Shown here one piece after another: positions 1-12,381 of a DNA stretch of 64,000 nt; positions within the stretch are counted from its first letter, which is position 1; every line of letters starts with the position of its first letter. The notes under the pieces are model-generated. The model was not told where the DNA came from and ran no database searches. It saw nothing but the letters and a program-made list of their open reading frames with translations. Source of the DNA: Spongilla lacustris (Eukaryota; Porifera; Demospongiae; Spongillida; Spongillidae); NCBI GenBank assembly GCA_949361645.1, contig OX442421.1:8559014-8623013 (forward strand), written 5' to 3'. A program made the translations under genes and the position numbers.

Positions 1-329
1 AATGTCCATAAACCTACTAAGCAAACATCTACATGATACATGACATAGCATTTGACTTAAGTATGTGTCAAAACTGAACAAAGATTATATCATGTGTGCA
101 CATTGCTCACATTTAGTTACTATTTACCGATTACAGAACTACACTCTAACTCTGTTCAGATTTATTTTGAAGCACATTTTTGTGCCTGTGTGCATGCATG
201 CATGCATGGATCACTGCATCCATTATAGGGTCATACTCTCCAATCAACAGAATAATACACATAGCTGGCGAATAATTACTAAGCAAGTTTGTCACTTTTG
301 TCAACCTCATTTTAGAAAATTGCATAGTT

Positions 330-628
330 CTAGTCTTCACTATTGCCATCACTAGATGTCAAATAGCTATCATTGTAGTCCAGATCTTCCTGACTGGGTC
401 TATTCATTCCCTTTGAGGTATTTAGCTATCCAAAACATGTGACTGAGGAATGCCTATCGTACATTTGGTTGCTGAGCCTAGCACCTTCCAGCTCTACAAT
501 ATACTTCTTTCTGCAATTCGTTCTGATCTTTCTAACAGTACTTGTTGACTTGAAGTTGCTTCGCTATTTTCCGAAGCTGCCTCTTTCCATTCAACGTGTG
601 GTAATAGTATTGTCTGTATTTCACGATC
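330..628 (-). CDS. possible last two exons of an unrecognised minus-strand gene
   Basis: Read on the minus strand, a good acceptor (pyrimidine run, then CTAG) precedes an exon starting at 628. It reads IVKYRQYYYHTLNGKRQLRK and then a few more basic residues. A second open stretch at 410-330 reads GMNRPSQEDLDYNDSY, continues as an acidic serine-rich tail and ends in TAG. A weak donor (CAA|GTCAAC) and an acceptor just before 410 would join them in phase. I do not recognise the product. It would be nested in, or abut, the 5' part of the neighbouring plus-strand receptor gene. The region is AT-rich and open in several frames, so this may be chance. Confidence 0.25.
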
Positions 629-788
629 CTAGAAGAAAATACAATGAAGTACATGTACCAGTGTTTTCAGAATTGAAGACCATTAATTTCTACAGTACAA
701 TTAATTTTTAGTTTGTTATCCATCTCTGTTTACATGTATATGGGTTTGCTTTAAAAAATGATTTTAAGGACTAACTCTTCTGTTTTAG

Positions 789-3700
789 GGGAGATATGTA
801 TTACATCAATATCTGTGGACCAGCAAGAGATCTTGGTGACAGTGGGGGTGAGTGATATTCACACTTCTCCATTGCCACCCTTCTGACCTGTGATGTTGCG
901 CACATACAATGCACACACATCAACACACTCTTATTAAACACACACATGCACACACACATGTACATACTCATATAAACGCACACATGCACACACACATCTA
1001 ACCCACACATCTAACGCACACATGCACACATCACACACATACACACATGCACACACCACACATGCTCACACACACTGCACTTGATGCAGCATGTGGGACT
1101 GATGCTGCTGTATGTGTTAGGAGGAACAAAGGAGCAGATGTATTCACATACGAGAAGATAGCATATCAAGACACTCAGCAGATCAAAGCAACTTGTGAGC
1201 CGTTCGCATGCTCTACACATGCATGCATGTGCACATACATGCACTTACGCATGCACACATGTGTGCACATACGCATTAATGTCTATCTGTGCAAGAATCA
1301 CGTTCCCCAGGGGTAACGTGTGTAACATAAAATGTATGGAGCACTATCAGTTAAGTACAGGCGGATGTTGGGGATCAGATAATAATGCCACATGACTTGT
1401 TTGCAGTCATTATATCTTGTGAGAGTTAGAGGCCAGCAAATGTACGATACCCTTGGGAAACGTACATTCCCCAAGGGTAACGTGTGACCATTTAAACATT
1501 GAAGTGATTTGTTTTGGGAGTAAACAATGTTTAATGTTCTGTTGAAGGGCAAATGGTGGTGCCCCCCCCCCCCCCCACCACCACCTGCTTAGATAGGGCA
1601 TGGGAAGCATGTAGTATGTTGAAAGGGGGCTTTGTCTAGGGTTAGGAGGTCAAGCCATCTGCAAATTTTCCCTCTAAACAACCCTATCTCCAAACCAGAT
1701 TGTCCTAGGTCCTAGGTACTGTATCATGTGTAGAGGGTGTTAATTGGGAAGGCAACCATTCAGTCTCATAGCCAGATGACCTAGTATAGATGCATGGCAG
1801 GGACCCAGCAGTGGGGTGCATGGCTTGTATAAGCATTAGCACAGAAGGAGCATCCATACAGCATTGAAGGTTTATTATTATTATTATTTTTAACATAGTG
1901 CACATCAAATTTTGTGCTGTAATTATCAGAGTTAGCGTTGCAGAATTTGTTTATTTTTAGAGTTACACTTAATGTTTAATCTCCAGGGAAAAATCCTTAT
2001 TTAAGGATGTCATTATCCTTAAATAAGGATCATCTTTTGCATTGCATACTATTGCTAACCAAGCAAATTAGATAATATAAATGCTATTGGTCAATTGTAT
2101 ACTGATTAGCCTCCATAACAAACTGTAAATGATGTCAATATGATCAATGTACATATTTTAAAACAGGGATGAAGTGGCACATCCTTATTTAAGGATTGAC
2201 ACCATCCTTAAATAAGGATCACTATAGTATAGGTTATTGACCTCAAAAACCATAGTGGTTTTAAAACTCTTGATTTTCTCTGATAGTCAGTTAACCCACC
2301 TATACTCACAACCTGATTTGTTGAAAAAATAACTTGTGGTTAATAAGTTATGAGCATTTACATCATAACACTTCAAAATTAATATCAAGCGTTTGTACTT
2401 GTACTGATGTAGATGCTATCTTCTGGTCAAACGCCAGCGTGGATGTATCCCTATAGCCTCGCTGAGACCAGTGCATGACCACGTGCACTACATGTGGTTG
2501 CGCTCCATTGAACAGACTGAGTGTGCTTTCTATCCCTATCATTTCATGCATACAGTAGCCGGGCATGTACAATGGTGGATATGGGGGGGGGGGGGGGGGG
2601 GGGGGTGGTTACGGGAGATGTAGGAAGCGTTGCCAATTCTTAGCCCCAATTAATCAGACTCGAGGGGACCACGTCATTGCCTAGGCCTACTGTTGCTGCC
2701 GCCATAGATTATGGAATTACGGTCACCTAGCTACACATGTATATATAGGCCTTGTGGCCCGCCTACATGATCTGAGGAATTACATCCGTCATTTTCCGTG
2801 ACTCTCTCGGTAACTAAGCAGGGTTGCTTAGCTATAGCTTGACACTTTCGAGCGTATGCAATCAGTACCTGTACACTCAGTGACTGGCCACGCGTGGTAT
2901 ACGTACAATGTACGTGAGTCGTGAGCCAGCGTATCGCCGTGGATATTGTTCCACAGATGGGTCCATCTGATTCTGACAGTCTACATTCTACTCCTTCAGC
3001 TTCAGAAACCTGCCCTTCCTTCGATTTGAGTTAATTGGCTCACTACTATATCGCCAACGCCCAACGGCAAATGGCGGCTTCGCCATAACGAGACTGTAAT
3101 ACTGGTTTTTGAGCAAGTCAAACCTGTTGTAATCGCGGCAGTAATGCTAATCTGCCTTATCTTGAATCTAGTTAAACACAAATATAAAATAAAGCACCAA
3201 GTGTGCATCATTCTCTTAGAAAGTGGTCATCATCCTTATTTAAGGATGGCCATCCTTAAATAAGGATTCCGGGAGATTAAACATTAATGAAAGAGGTGCT
3301 TTTATGTAATTTAGTTAAATTGCACAAATTGGTCTCATGCAGTAAAAACACACACACATGCACACATACATGTACATGCACACATGTACATACATGCACA
3401 CGTATACACCCATACACATACATGTACATACATGCACACGTATACACCCATACACATACATACATGCACACGTATACACCCATACACATACATACATGCA
3501 CACGTATACACCCATACACATACATACATGCACACGTATACACCCATGGGATTTATGCATTGTACCTTTGTTCCTAACAGACAATGGTAATGTGCAGGTT
3601 GTGTTCAGAGGTCCCCCCCAGTGTCCAGGCACCAGTACAATGGTGGTGATCAGCATGGTGTGTGGGATTGAGGGGCTCAAGTTTGTCTCGTAAGACCTTT

Positions 3701-5864
3701 TTATCTGTTCATCATGAATGAATTAAACTAATGATCCCCTGTAGTAATGCGACCTGTTCATATTCGTTCACTTGGTCTAACCCTTGGGCCTGTCGTAACA
3801 AGAACAGGTGAGTCCATTAATGTTACAGTACATGTATCCATTAATGTTCAGCACATGTATTTAATGTTACAGTACATGTATCCATTAATGTTACAGTACA
3901 TGTATCCATTAATGTTACAGTACATGTATCCATTAATGTTACAGTACATGTATCCATTAATGTTACAGTACATGTATCCATTAATGTTACAGTACATGTA
4001 TCCATTAATGTTACAGTACATGTATCCATTAATGTTACAGTACATGTATCCATTAATGTTACAGTACATGTATCCATTAATGTTACAGTACATGTATCCA
4101 TTAATGTTACAGTACATGTATCCATTAATGTTACAGTACATGTATCCATTAATGTTACAGTACATGTATCCATTAATGTTACAGTACATGTATCCACTAA
4201 TGTAGTTCCCTCTGCGCATGACACTTTGCTGTACGTGTAAAACACCTCTTATGGAAATGTTGGTCACGTGGGCTCTGTCCGCCCCTGTCCACTGGTCACA
4301 TGGGCTCTGTCCACCCCTGTTGGTCACATGGGCTCTGTCCACCCCTGTTGGTCACATGGGCTCTGTCCACCCCTGTTGGTCACATGGGCTCTGTCCACCC
4401 CTGTTGGTCACATGGGCTCTGTCTCTCACCATTGCAGTGGTACGAAGTATAGTGGCTGTCCACTTGTGGTGGCTGAACCAGGCAGCAGCTATACATTTCA
4501 GCCGAGCAAACTTAGTCGAAGTAATGGGTAAGTTTATCTCTCCAGTGCGCTTCATAATACCTGCCTTGGTGACAACCCCTCCCCCTACCATTCTTTGCTT
4601 TTGGCCAACTGAGCCACACCCTTATTTAAAATGGCCCCTCCCCTTTCTTTCTTGATTCATTTTTTCTCTCCCCCCCCCCCCCCCCCCCCAAAATAAAATA
4701 AAAATAACTCCAGGTATGTGATTGATGGTGATACTGACGGGAAGTTCTATGTGAATGTGTGTGGAGAGCTGGGGAAGTGTGGACCGGGCAATTCTGCATG
4801 TGTGGAGAAGCAAGGGTCTCTGGAACCCATCGCTGCATACAAGACCCAGGAAATCATTATCAATGGTATGTTAATTTGCGTATGTGTGCTTGTCATGGTG
4901 TGATACATATGTGCATAGTTTGTGTATGTCGTTGTGTGTTTGTGTATGTCATGGTGTGTTTGTGCACGTTTCTTCATGTGTGCACACCCCTGTGTGCAGG
5001 CTACTGGATGGAGGTGCACATGAACTCCACTCTTGGCACAAGACATGTGGTGGTTACTGTGGAGTGTAGAGGTGGTGATGGTGAGGTAGGCAACTAATAC
5101 CTGCCCCTCCCCCTCCACACCAATCATCTTCTGCATTAGATGACTTTTGTCAATGCTGTTCCTGTTGGGGACCATGTTTACTACTACTTCAAGATGCAAA
5201 CGGTCCAATGCGATTTGTAAGCCATCTTGCATGTTTTTACATGTAAAAGTGAGATTGATACCCCCATCACGGACAATGGTAGCAACCCTCCTAAACCAAC
5301 TGAAAATACTGGTGGGGATGATAGCGGCAGTAGCGCCGCAAGTGATGGAACAGGTGGGGATGAACCATCTGCATCCGGAGGTGGTAGAACTAAGCCCAAG
5401 CACTCCAGTAGATGGGTGGTCATCACCATGGTGATTGGCACTTTCTTAATTGTGCTTGTTCTTGTTGCACTCTTGTACAAGAAGACAAGAAGGTATGCTG
5501 ACATCATATGCAGTGCATTCGGGAATGTGTCTAAGGGGATGTCACATGACTTAATATTGGCATAAAGATGATGTCACATGACTATTCCATGTCATGTGAT
5601 CGATCTGCTTATGCAGGGACTACGTAAAAGCAAAACTTATTCACCTGATCAGTGGGAGACCGCCACATGAAGGTCCTACATACTACCAAATGGTACGGTA
5701 TACAAACATTGCTAATCATTAAGCAGTCAACGTTCCTCTGCCCTCTCTCCTCCACACAGGTGCCTTTACATGACGAAGAGGAAAATCTGTTGGAAGGAAA
5801 GGGTGGGGCGTTGCGGAGACAGAAAGGTAGTGCAAACTCAGACGACGAACTTGTCGACATTTAA
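789..5864 (+). CDS. mannose-6-phosphate-receptor-like (MRH repeat) sorting receptor, 3' part
   Basis: Eleven exons in phase: 789-847, 1090-1194, 3581-3689, 3745-3807, 4438-4527, 4714-4865, 5000-5085, 5140-5216, 5250-5492, 5617-5692, 5760-5864 (387 residues). The start and signal peptide are not visible, so the gene is 5'-partial. It holds two cysteine-rich mannose-6-phosphate-receptor (CIMR) repeats. Repeat 1 has YYINICGPARDLG, FRGPPQCPGTSTMVV and the typical CSYSFTWSNPWAC close. Repeat 2 runs from YSGCPL through YVNVCGELGKCG to VYYYFKMQTVQC. A Gly/Ser-rich linker, one membrane segment (WVVITMVIGTFLIVLVLVAL) and a cytoplasmic tail follow. The tail has YYQM (YxxPhi), an acidic dileucine EEENLL and a C-terminal SDDELVDI resembling the GGA-binding end of vertebrate CI-MPR. 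Expected role: trans-Golgi to endosome cargo sorting. I cannot say whether sugar binding is retained. A polyadenylation signal lies at 5866-5871. Confidence 0.85.
1993..2030. repeat. nested hairpin, copy 1
   Basis: Arm 1993-2008 (ATCCTTATTTAAGGAT) is followed after 6 bases by its exact reverse complement at 2015-2030. Each arm is itself a 7-bp palindrome around TT or AA. It lies in the second intron seen of the mannose-6-phosphate-receptor-like gene. Confidence 0.85.
2182..2220. repeat. nested hairpin, copy 2
   Basis: The same 16-base arms lie at 2182-2197 and 2205-2220, with an unrelated 7-base spacer (TGACACC). Same intron as copy 1. Confidence 0.85.
2580..2606. repeat. poly-G tract
   Basis: Uninterrupted G run of more than 20 bases in the same intron. 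Similar runs occur near 1561 (C), 4672 (C), 26545, 26682, 44064 and 59378. Confidence 0.8.
3232..3267. repeat. nested hairpin, copy 3
   Basis: The same arms lie at 3232-3247 and 3252-3267 with a 4-base spacer (GGCC). It is the third copy within 1.3 kb, again in the same intron. Confidence 0.85.
3348..3548. repeat. imperfect CA-rich minisatellite
   Basis: Repeats of a unit like ACACATACATACATGCAC followed by GTATACACCCAT, ending 32 bp before the third receptor exon. The long ORFs here are repeat artefacts. Confidence 0.8.
3811..4202. repeat. 24-bp minisatellite
   Basis: About 15 near-perfect copies of a 24-bp unit that includes CATTAATGTTACAGTACATG, in the intron after exon 3745-3807. The ORFs on both strands are repeat artefacts. 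Confidence 0.95.
4262..4424. repeat. 28-bp minisatellite
   Basis: Five to six copies of a unit containing GGTCACATGGGCTCTGTCC then ACCCCTGTT. It directly precedes the acceptor of exon 4438-4527. Confidence 0.9.
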
Positions 5865-6201
5865 AAATAAAATGCATATTGTCTTTTGTTCTTGTTCTGT
5901 TGTAACATCCAAAACACCGGTCACGTTGCATTTATTCCTCGCAGTCGGCAGTACAACTGATAGGTCCGTGATTTAAGTGAAGGGGAGGGGCCACTTGATG
6001 CCATTTCGCTTTGAAGACGCGCCAGCTCCCTCTGCAAAAGCAAAAACAATGGACTATTACTGGGCGGGAAGGGGGGGGGTTACAACACTTGCCTTAAGTT
6101 CAGCTACTGGTGGTGTCTGCAATTGGTTCGCTCCTGGAACTCTTTCCTGGAGTACGGAAATCAATGCAGTTACAATCGCCCTATAAGTCGTACATGCGCG
6201 C

Positions 6202-8454
6202 TCAAACCTTTAAAGCACGTGAGATGCAGCTGGATATCTCCGCTACAATTGCCTCGGAACAACTTCTGACGCTTATTTCGACCGCCTCGTCGAACAAACT
6301 CGCCAGAATAGTAACCGGAAACCCATTGTAAGCTTTTAACGTGAGTTCTGCCTCCCGATGCCCGCGCCGGATGCAGTCTGGACTGATTACTGCGTGCTGA
6401 AGTACACCTAATGTTAGCACCGCTTCGCACACATCTGCAGGACTGCGGCATTGTCTCTGGACTACGCCCGCTACAAGGCTCAGGCGTGCCGAGTAAACTG
6501 CTGCACCGACTGGTTGCAGAAATGACGACGGATCGCACGGTAGCAAGAAATGCACCGCACTGAATGTTTCTTCATGAAGCGAAAAGGAGACACCCTCCGT
6601 GCTCGTAGTAGGCACGTAGTGCAAAACACAGTGTACTGACACGTCTAGCGGTCCACGGGCAACTGGTATGACGGGAAAAGAGGCACCAAACTGGTGCGCA
6701 TTTGCAGCGCTCAATCCTTCTATCGGAATGACCTCAGTGTTCTGTCTGCCGGATTTCATCCGTATATTAGCCAGCAGTGACCAACCGGACCTCAGCGCTC
6801 TGTGACGCGTGTACTCGAGGCTCAAATGCAAGGTCAGCTGCAAGGAAGAAGCACCCGTATGCACACAGGTCGGTCGGAGCTTGCAACGGAGCGGAAAGGT
6901 GGCAGTGGGCTGCGATAAGTCACAGACTAGGTCTAGCGCTTCGTTCAGTTCCGCCAGCTTGGCATCCAGCAAAGAGAGACGCTCCGAAAAGGTCGACGTT
7001 TGCTTGGCAGTCGTCTCAATGCAACGCAATACTTGCCTCAAGTCACCTGCCGCACATTCGCTCCGACTCTGCAACTCCGGAGAGATCGAGAAGGTTGTAA
7101 CGAGTCCACCAAGAGATACTGCAAAGACCCGCAGAGCAACGACCGGCATCAAGAGATGGGCCACTGTCTGTGCCACTTTCTGGGGAAAGCGAAAGGCCAT
7201 CTCCAGCGACGAATGCTCAGGCTGCTGCGCGCAATGAGTGGGCGACAGACACACGCTGTATACACCGTCCGGCGTTCCATAAAGCAGGTATTGCCGTGGA
7301 ATGACGCACGTACAGAGAATAGGAGCGTTGAGCTGGAGTTCTGAAAAGCGGGGCGAGGTCTCTCCCATCCGGCACAAGACGATCCTTCCGCGCTGACCGA
7401 CACATATGATTACACTTGTAGATGGATTCACTAAGTCGCCAGTCGTCGTACCCGAAACCTCCGTGGCATGTATCCCCACTACAGGCTGATTGAGGGCACA
7501 AAATAGCGAGGGCTCTGGCGCATTTGAAAGGCAGTACACGTGACCCGCCTGTGATCCAACTAGGACTAGCGGAGCTCGAAGAAGGAACTGGTCAGGCTGG
7601 CAAAGCTGACGGTAAAATTCTTCTGGAAGGCTGTTCGTGTCGATGGGCAGAAGTGGTGACACGAAGGGAATGAACGAACATTGCAAAGCCGGAAACACTG
7701 CGACCTGCAGCTGGTACACCATGCTGGGCGTGGCATTGAACAGCGGCACGCTTTCTTGTGTTCCGCAGCTGGCGTGAACAGTGAGCTTAAAGTCTCCCGC
7801 ACTTGTTCTTGCTAGGAAAATCAATCTGTGTCCTTGCAAGGCTGCGTTACACACCTTGTCGGCCACACGGACTAATTCTGTGCAAAATTCTTCCTCGCCG
7901 AGAATGTGGCGATTTTCCTCGTCGTCGTTAGGGGCGCTCGATCCTAGAAGCATCGAGAACACATCGTCAGCATCTTCGTCTCCAGCAGTGAAAGGAGCTT
8001 CCTCCAATCTGCAAATATAATGATAATAATAATATGGTTCTGCTGCAAGCGCTTCTAGCTACCGCGATTTTTAATACACCTCGTGAGAGCTTGTTTCACG
8101 TGTAACGCCGATACGCGCCCATCATCCAGGCAACATAACACCACGGACGTCAGCGGCAAAAATGAGGCAACGAACTGCACCCGACTGGAAAACTTAATCA
8201 CCGTCTGTGCATATTGTAAGGAGACCACGGTTTAAAAAATAGAGGTGAAGGTGTGCCACGTGCACATCACGAGAGTGAACTAAAATACATACGTTTCTAA
8301 TGCTATCTTCGATCTGCAGCAAATGAACAAAACAAGACCCATTGGAAAGGACAGCTACGGTTGCTGCACCATGGACCACCAGTACAGACGAAGGAATTTG
8401 TTTGCTTCCCCCGGCGTAGAGCAATGATCGGCGTTCCATCAGAGTGCCATCCAT
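6202..8454 (-). CDS. FAAP100: FAAP100, Fanconi anaemia core complex subunit
   Basis: Three exons on the minus strand: 8454-8293, 8204-8080, 8008-6202, giving 697 residues. The ATG at 8454 has an in-frame TAA immediately upstream. FAAP100 pairs with FANCB and FANCL in the ubiquitin-ligase module that monoubiquitinates FANCD2-FANCI at DNA crosslinks, in the nucleus. Recognition is by similarity to human FAAP100 as I remember it: the beta-propeller strands LRAPLVLVGSQAGHVYC and VIICVGQRGRIVLC, the YGTPDGVYSVCLS strand, and the conserved helical stretch FSERLSLLDAKLAELNEALD. The protein is somewhat shorter than human (about 880), mainly at the C-terminus. It shares its 5' region with DCAF6 and converges on the sorting-receptor gene, 337 bp away at the 3' side. 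FANCB, a related fold, is the main alternative. Confidence 0.85.
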
Positions 8455-8536
8455 TTATCCGCAACAGTAAATAATCACGATGATGTAATGCAGTACACTT
8501 AGCTATTAGATAGCGATAACAACACATGTGCAGAAC
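8455..8536. promoter_or_regulatory. bidirectional promoter/5' region FAAP100-DCAF6
   Basis: Only 82 bp separate the two divergent start codons, so both 5' UTRs and core promoters must fit in, or overlap into, the coding regions. No TATA box is obvious. The shared promoter is inferred from spacing alone. Confidence 0.6.
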
Positions 8537-9294
8537 ATGAGTAGTATATATTCTTTGTACTCGCAAAGAGAACTGGGACTTATCCCTGATACCGCTTTGC
8601 GTCGGGTCACAAGAGGTGAGCGTGTGCGAGAGGCCGTTCTACGTAATTCTTCTTGTCGCCAGACTGCGAACACCTTGTGAAGAGGTTAACTGAGACGAGT
8701 ACGCTGGAAGGGCATAATGGATGTGTAAGCCATCCACCAAGATGACGGGCGCACACCTACACGAATTCACCTCGCATGCATAGGTAAACACCGTTTCGTG
8801 GAACGAGCTAGGAACTCACCTTCTATCGGGATCGGATGACTGCCACCTCAACGTTTACGATTCGACTAACAGAAAGGTGAAGTCCTCTGCATTGACGTCC
8901 CATACGCGACGTTCGCTCTCTTCTCCTTCAGCTCCTAAAAAGTGTCCACACAACCCACCGCTCCAATATCTTTAGTGCTAAATTTCTTCCCAATAGCTCG
9001 AACTTTAATGTGAGTAACTTCTCACCGCTCCAAGTACTCTCTTCCGTTTTTCTTTGTGCCTCGGTTTAATCCCGTCATTTTCCCATTGCATCTTACACAT
9101 AAAAATGCTTTTATTTCCCTATTCCCTTTGTGTGCTAGGCTGTGTCATGTGCTGGTGTAGGGTCTGTTGAATACTCGGAACTTTCCACATATGGAGACTA
9201 TGTCCCTCACTGCTTCAACTGCCAGACATCCATTACCTATCAGGTTAATATATGTACTTGCGTAGTACATGGTGTGTGTGTGTGCGTAGGGTGC

Positions 9295-9327
<33 letters not shown>

Positions 9328-9473
9328 GGTGTGTGTGTAATATGGTGTTTGCCATTGTGTGGTATGGTATGTGTAGTATGGTGTTGTGTGTGTGTGGTAT
9401 GGTGTGTAGAGTAGTGTGTGTGTGTGTGTGTGTGTAATATGGTGTTTGCCATTGTGTGGTATGGTGTGTAGAG

Positions 9474-9528
<55 letters not shown>

Positions 9529-12381
9529 GTTTGGTGTTCTGTGTGCATAAGGTGTGTAGGTGTGTGTACCATTCCACTCAAACGGTACCCACTTGGTGAT
9601 TTTGTGGCCAAGGAGCAAAAGAGCATATCATTACAAAATTTGCTATGTACATTGTATGTCCATGGATGGCAGGTTAGTTCATAGTGTTAAAGGGTTTTAA
9701 TTTGCAGTAAGTGTTACAGAGAAATGCGATGTTTTGTAGCTACATCGAAATTGTTGGTCTTTATTACAAACCCTGGTTTGTATTTGAGTGAACACGTAAA
9801 TATAACAATATACAAAACACACCTGTAGGTGGCTACAGTCCCTCACCAGCCTTATGAGTTTCTCACCTGTGAAGACAGAGGACATGTAAGGGTGTACGAT
9901 TTGAGGGAGAGGAACTCGTGTTCCTGTGAAGGTTGCCCTAAGGTGAGCTCTCGACATAAGCAGGAGGCAGAAGCAAGTCTCCACCTTCTCTGGCACTGTT
10001 CTTCTTGCAGTACGTTGTCTTCAGCTTCCCTCATGCCGTTACAAGCATGGCGGTCCACCCCACCTGCCCTTACTACATCGCCTGCGGCGTTGGAGATGGC
10101 TCCGTGAGGCTGATGGACAGAAGGATGGCCACTGCGTCCGTGGGATATGCGGGGAGCACAGAAGAAGGACCCACCCTTCGCCAGTACAGGCCGTGTTTCC
10201 TTGGAGACAAGAAGTACAAACCTACGTCCGTCACCTTTAACCCCTCGGGGTCTGAACTTTTGGCCAGCTACAGTGAAGACTATGTGTACCTCTACAGCAG
10301 CAGGACCTTTGGGTGTGGGGGTGGAGCATCTCTAGACCCTCCTCGCGTTCCCGTTCTATCCAATCGTCGCTACCCAGGTAGTAAAAGTTTTCGGACAAAG
10401 TCCAAGGCCTATAGCACACACCAACACCCCTTGGCAGCTGCCCGTTACAAAGGAAGAGCTTCTCCCCTTGGTCAGCCTGCACCTGTGAAAAGGATAAGGC
10501 TTCGGGGGGACTGGTCGGACACGGGTCCCCAGGCACGCCCCGAGGGTCATGACTCGGGAGAGGAGAGCAACCTAATGCGGGGTGTGTCTAGGATGCTGCA
10601 GCAGTGGATCAACCCCAACCCTCCGTCTCCCGAGCGTGGGCAGGACCCCGAGCACCAATCATCTGAGTCCGGTTCTGAAGACGAGTCTTTGAGCCTGTTT
10701 GGACATTTTGAAGCATCTGGTTCTCCCACTTCTCGGCAAGGCACGCCCACTGATGCCCTGGTGGGCGGAGCTGCTGCGGTCTCTCTTAGCAGTATACTAA
10801 GACCCCACCCCCTGCGTGGTCATGCCTCCACTCCTCGGGTGGAAGGGGAGGAGGTAGGGGGCGCGGACAGGATAAGGAGTGTATCTCACATTAGGCTCAC
10901 AGAAGGAAGGTCAGACAGCGATGATGATGAGGTTATCACTGATGGTAGCCAGAGGGCCTGGGAGGAAGAGGAGGAGCGAGGGGAACTGAGATCAGATGAG
11001 GGTGATGAATACCTCCAGCATGAGGGTGATGAATACCTCCAGCCCTTCCGTGTGTACAAGGGACATCGCAACTCACGCACAATGGTAGAAGGAACATTTA
11101 CACTCCATATTCCTGGACACATGTCCTATGTAGTGGTCCCTTTTTCTATTGTCTTAGATCAAGCAGGCTAACTTCCTGGGGGACAGCTGGGTGATGAGTG
11201 GGAGCGATTGTGGACGTATATTCATATGGAACAAGTGGACTGCGGAGGTGGTTACCCTGCTAGTGGCAGACTCCCATGTTGTCAACTGCATACAGCCTCA
11301 TCCATCTGCCTTCAGTGAGTGTTGGGGGGAGGGGGGGGTCATGGTGATAGGTGTTGTATGAGTGAGCACTGGCCATGGGGCTGGTGTTGTATGAGCACTA
11401 GTGATAGGTGTTGTATGAACACTAGGTGTTGTATGAACACTAGGTGTTGTATGAACACTAGGTGTTGTATGAGCACTAGTGATATGTGTTGTATGAACAC
11501 TAGGTGTTGTATGAGCACTAGTGATATGTGTTGTATGAACACTAGGTGTTGTATGAGCACTAGGTGTTGTATGAGCACTAGTATATTAACGGAGTCTGGC
11601 GGCCTATGAAATATGCATCCCATACAGAGTTGTACATGTGGCTGTGAGCCAAAATTTATGCGGACCCATATTTATATAGTCTGGTTCCCAGACTATTATG
11701 AACACTGGTGATAGTATTATGTGAACTGATGAAGGCACAGTGTTGTATGAACTGATGGTTTAGTACTAATGGTGTTATTTAAACTAATGATGGTGTTGTA
11801 AGGGTGTTATATGAACACGGCTGTTAAAATATTCACTTCTGACCCCCCCCCCCCCAGTGTTGGCCTCAAGTGGCATAGATTACGACATAAAGATATGGGA
11901 ACCTGTTAGTGAGGAGATGTGCTCTCTTGATCACCTTGATGAGGTATAAGACAGTTATACCTGTGCCTCAAGTTATGACCTCATTTTTCACTACATCTGC
12001 TCTTCTCCTGTCATGTCTCCTCCCACTTCCCTCCTCCCTTCTCACTCTATTACCTCACCTATCTACCTCACTCCCTCACCACCTCACCCTATCTACCTCA
12101 CTCCCTCACCCACCTCACCCTATCTACCTCACTCCCTCTTTCTCTTGACCCACCTATAAGATCATTGAACGCAATGAGGTCATGCTTCGAGAGAGCAGGG
12201 ACACTGTCACCCTCCCCCCCACCTTCATCCTCTGGATACTGGCATACTTGCAGCGAAGGAGAAGAGGTAACTTGACTCCTCAGTCCTTGATTGTCAAAGT
12301 GATCATTTTGTGTGGCATGGGCGTGGTTTTTTTTTCCCCCCAGTGCAGAGGGAGGATCCAGACTCTAGTGATTCTGATTAA
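8537..12381 (+). CDS. DCAF6: DCAF6, WD40 substrate receptor of CUL4-DDB1 ligase
   Basis: Eleven exons: 8537-8615, 8663-8724, 8784-8876, 8932-9009, 9139-9243, 9829-9942, 10011-11084, 11158-11314, 11858-11943, 12161-12266, 12344-12381 (663 residues). All phases agree. WD40 repeats match human DCAF6 in order: [14 protein letters not shown], then [12 protein letters not shown], then [20 protein letters not shown]. The family signature [16 protein letters not shown] follows. A long acidic Ser-rich linker leads to the C-terminal propeller part ([10 protein letters not shown] joined to [17 protein letters not shown], then [15 protein letters not shown]). The tail [17 protein letters not shown] also matches. 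Expected role: substrate recognition for CRL4. Intron 1 is only 47 bp. The open frame running through 11085-11157 is an intron: splicing it restores the conserved sequence. Confidence 0.93.
9279..9530. repeat. (GT)n microsatellite cluster
   Basis: Long GT/TG runs interspersed with short unique words, within the DCAF6 intron 9244-9828. Confidence 0.9.
11388..11585. repeat. 18-bp minisatellite
   Basis: Repeats of a unit like GGTGTTGTATGAACACTA, some with an added GTGATAT, in the DCAF6 intron 11315-11857. Confidence 0.85.

Noticed and set aside
3747..4342. Long ORFs on both strands (LMLQYMYP and GYMYCNIN repeats)
   Set aside because: Translation of a 24-bp minisatellite inside an intron; no splice or family support.
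6777..7344. Plus-strand ORFs of 107-142 codons
   Set aside because: Antisense shadows of the FAAP100 coding exon; no domain and no splice context.
9145..9626. Thr-His and Cys-Val rich ORFs
   Set aside because: Translations of GT/CA microsatellites within a DCAF6 intron.
11085..11157. In-frame open stretch extending the large DCAF6 exon
   Set aside because: Removing it (GTAGAA donor to CTTAG acceptor) restores the conserved [14 protein letters not shown] junction, so it is an intron.
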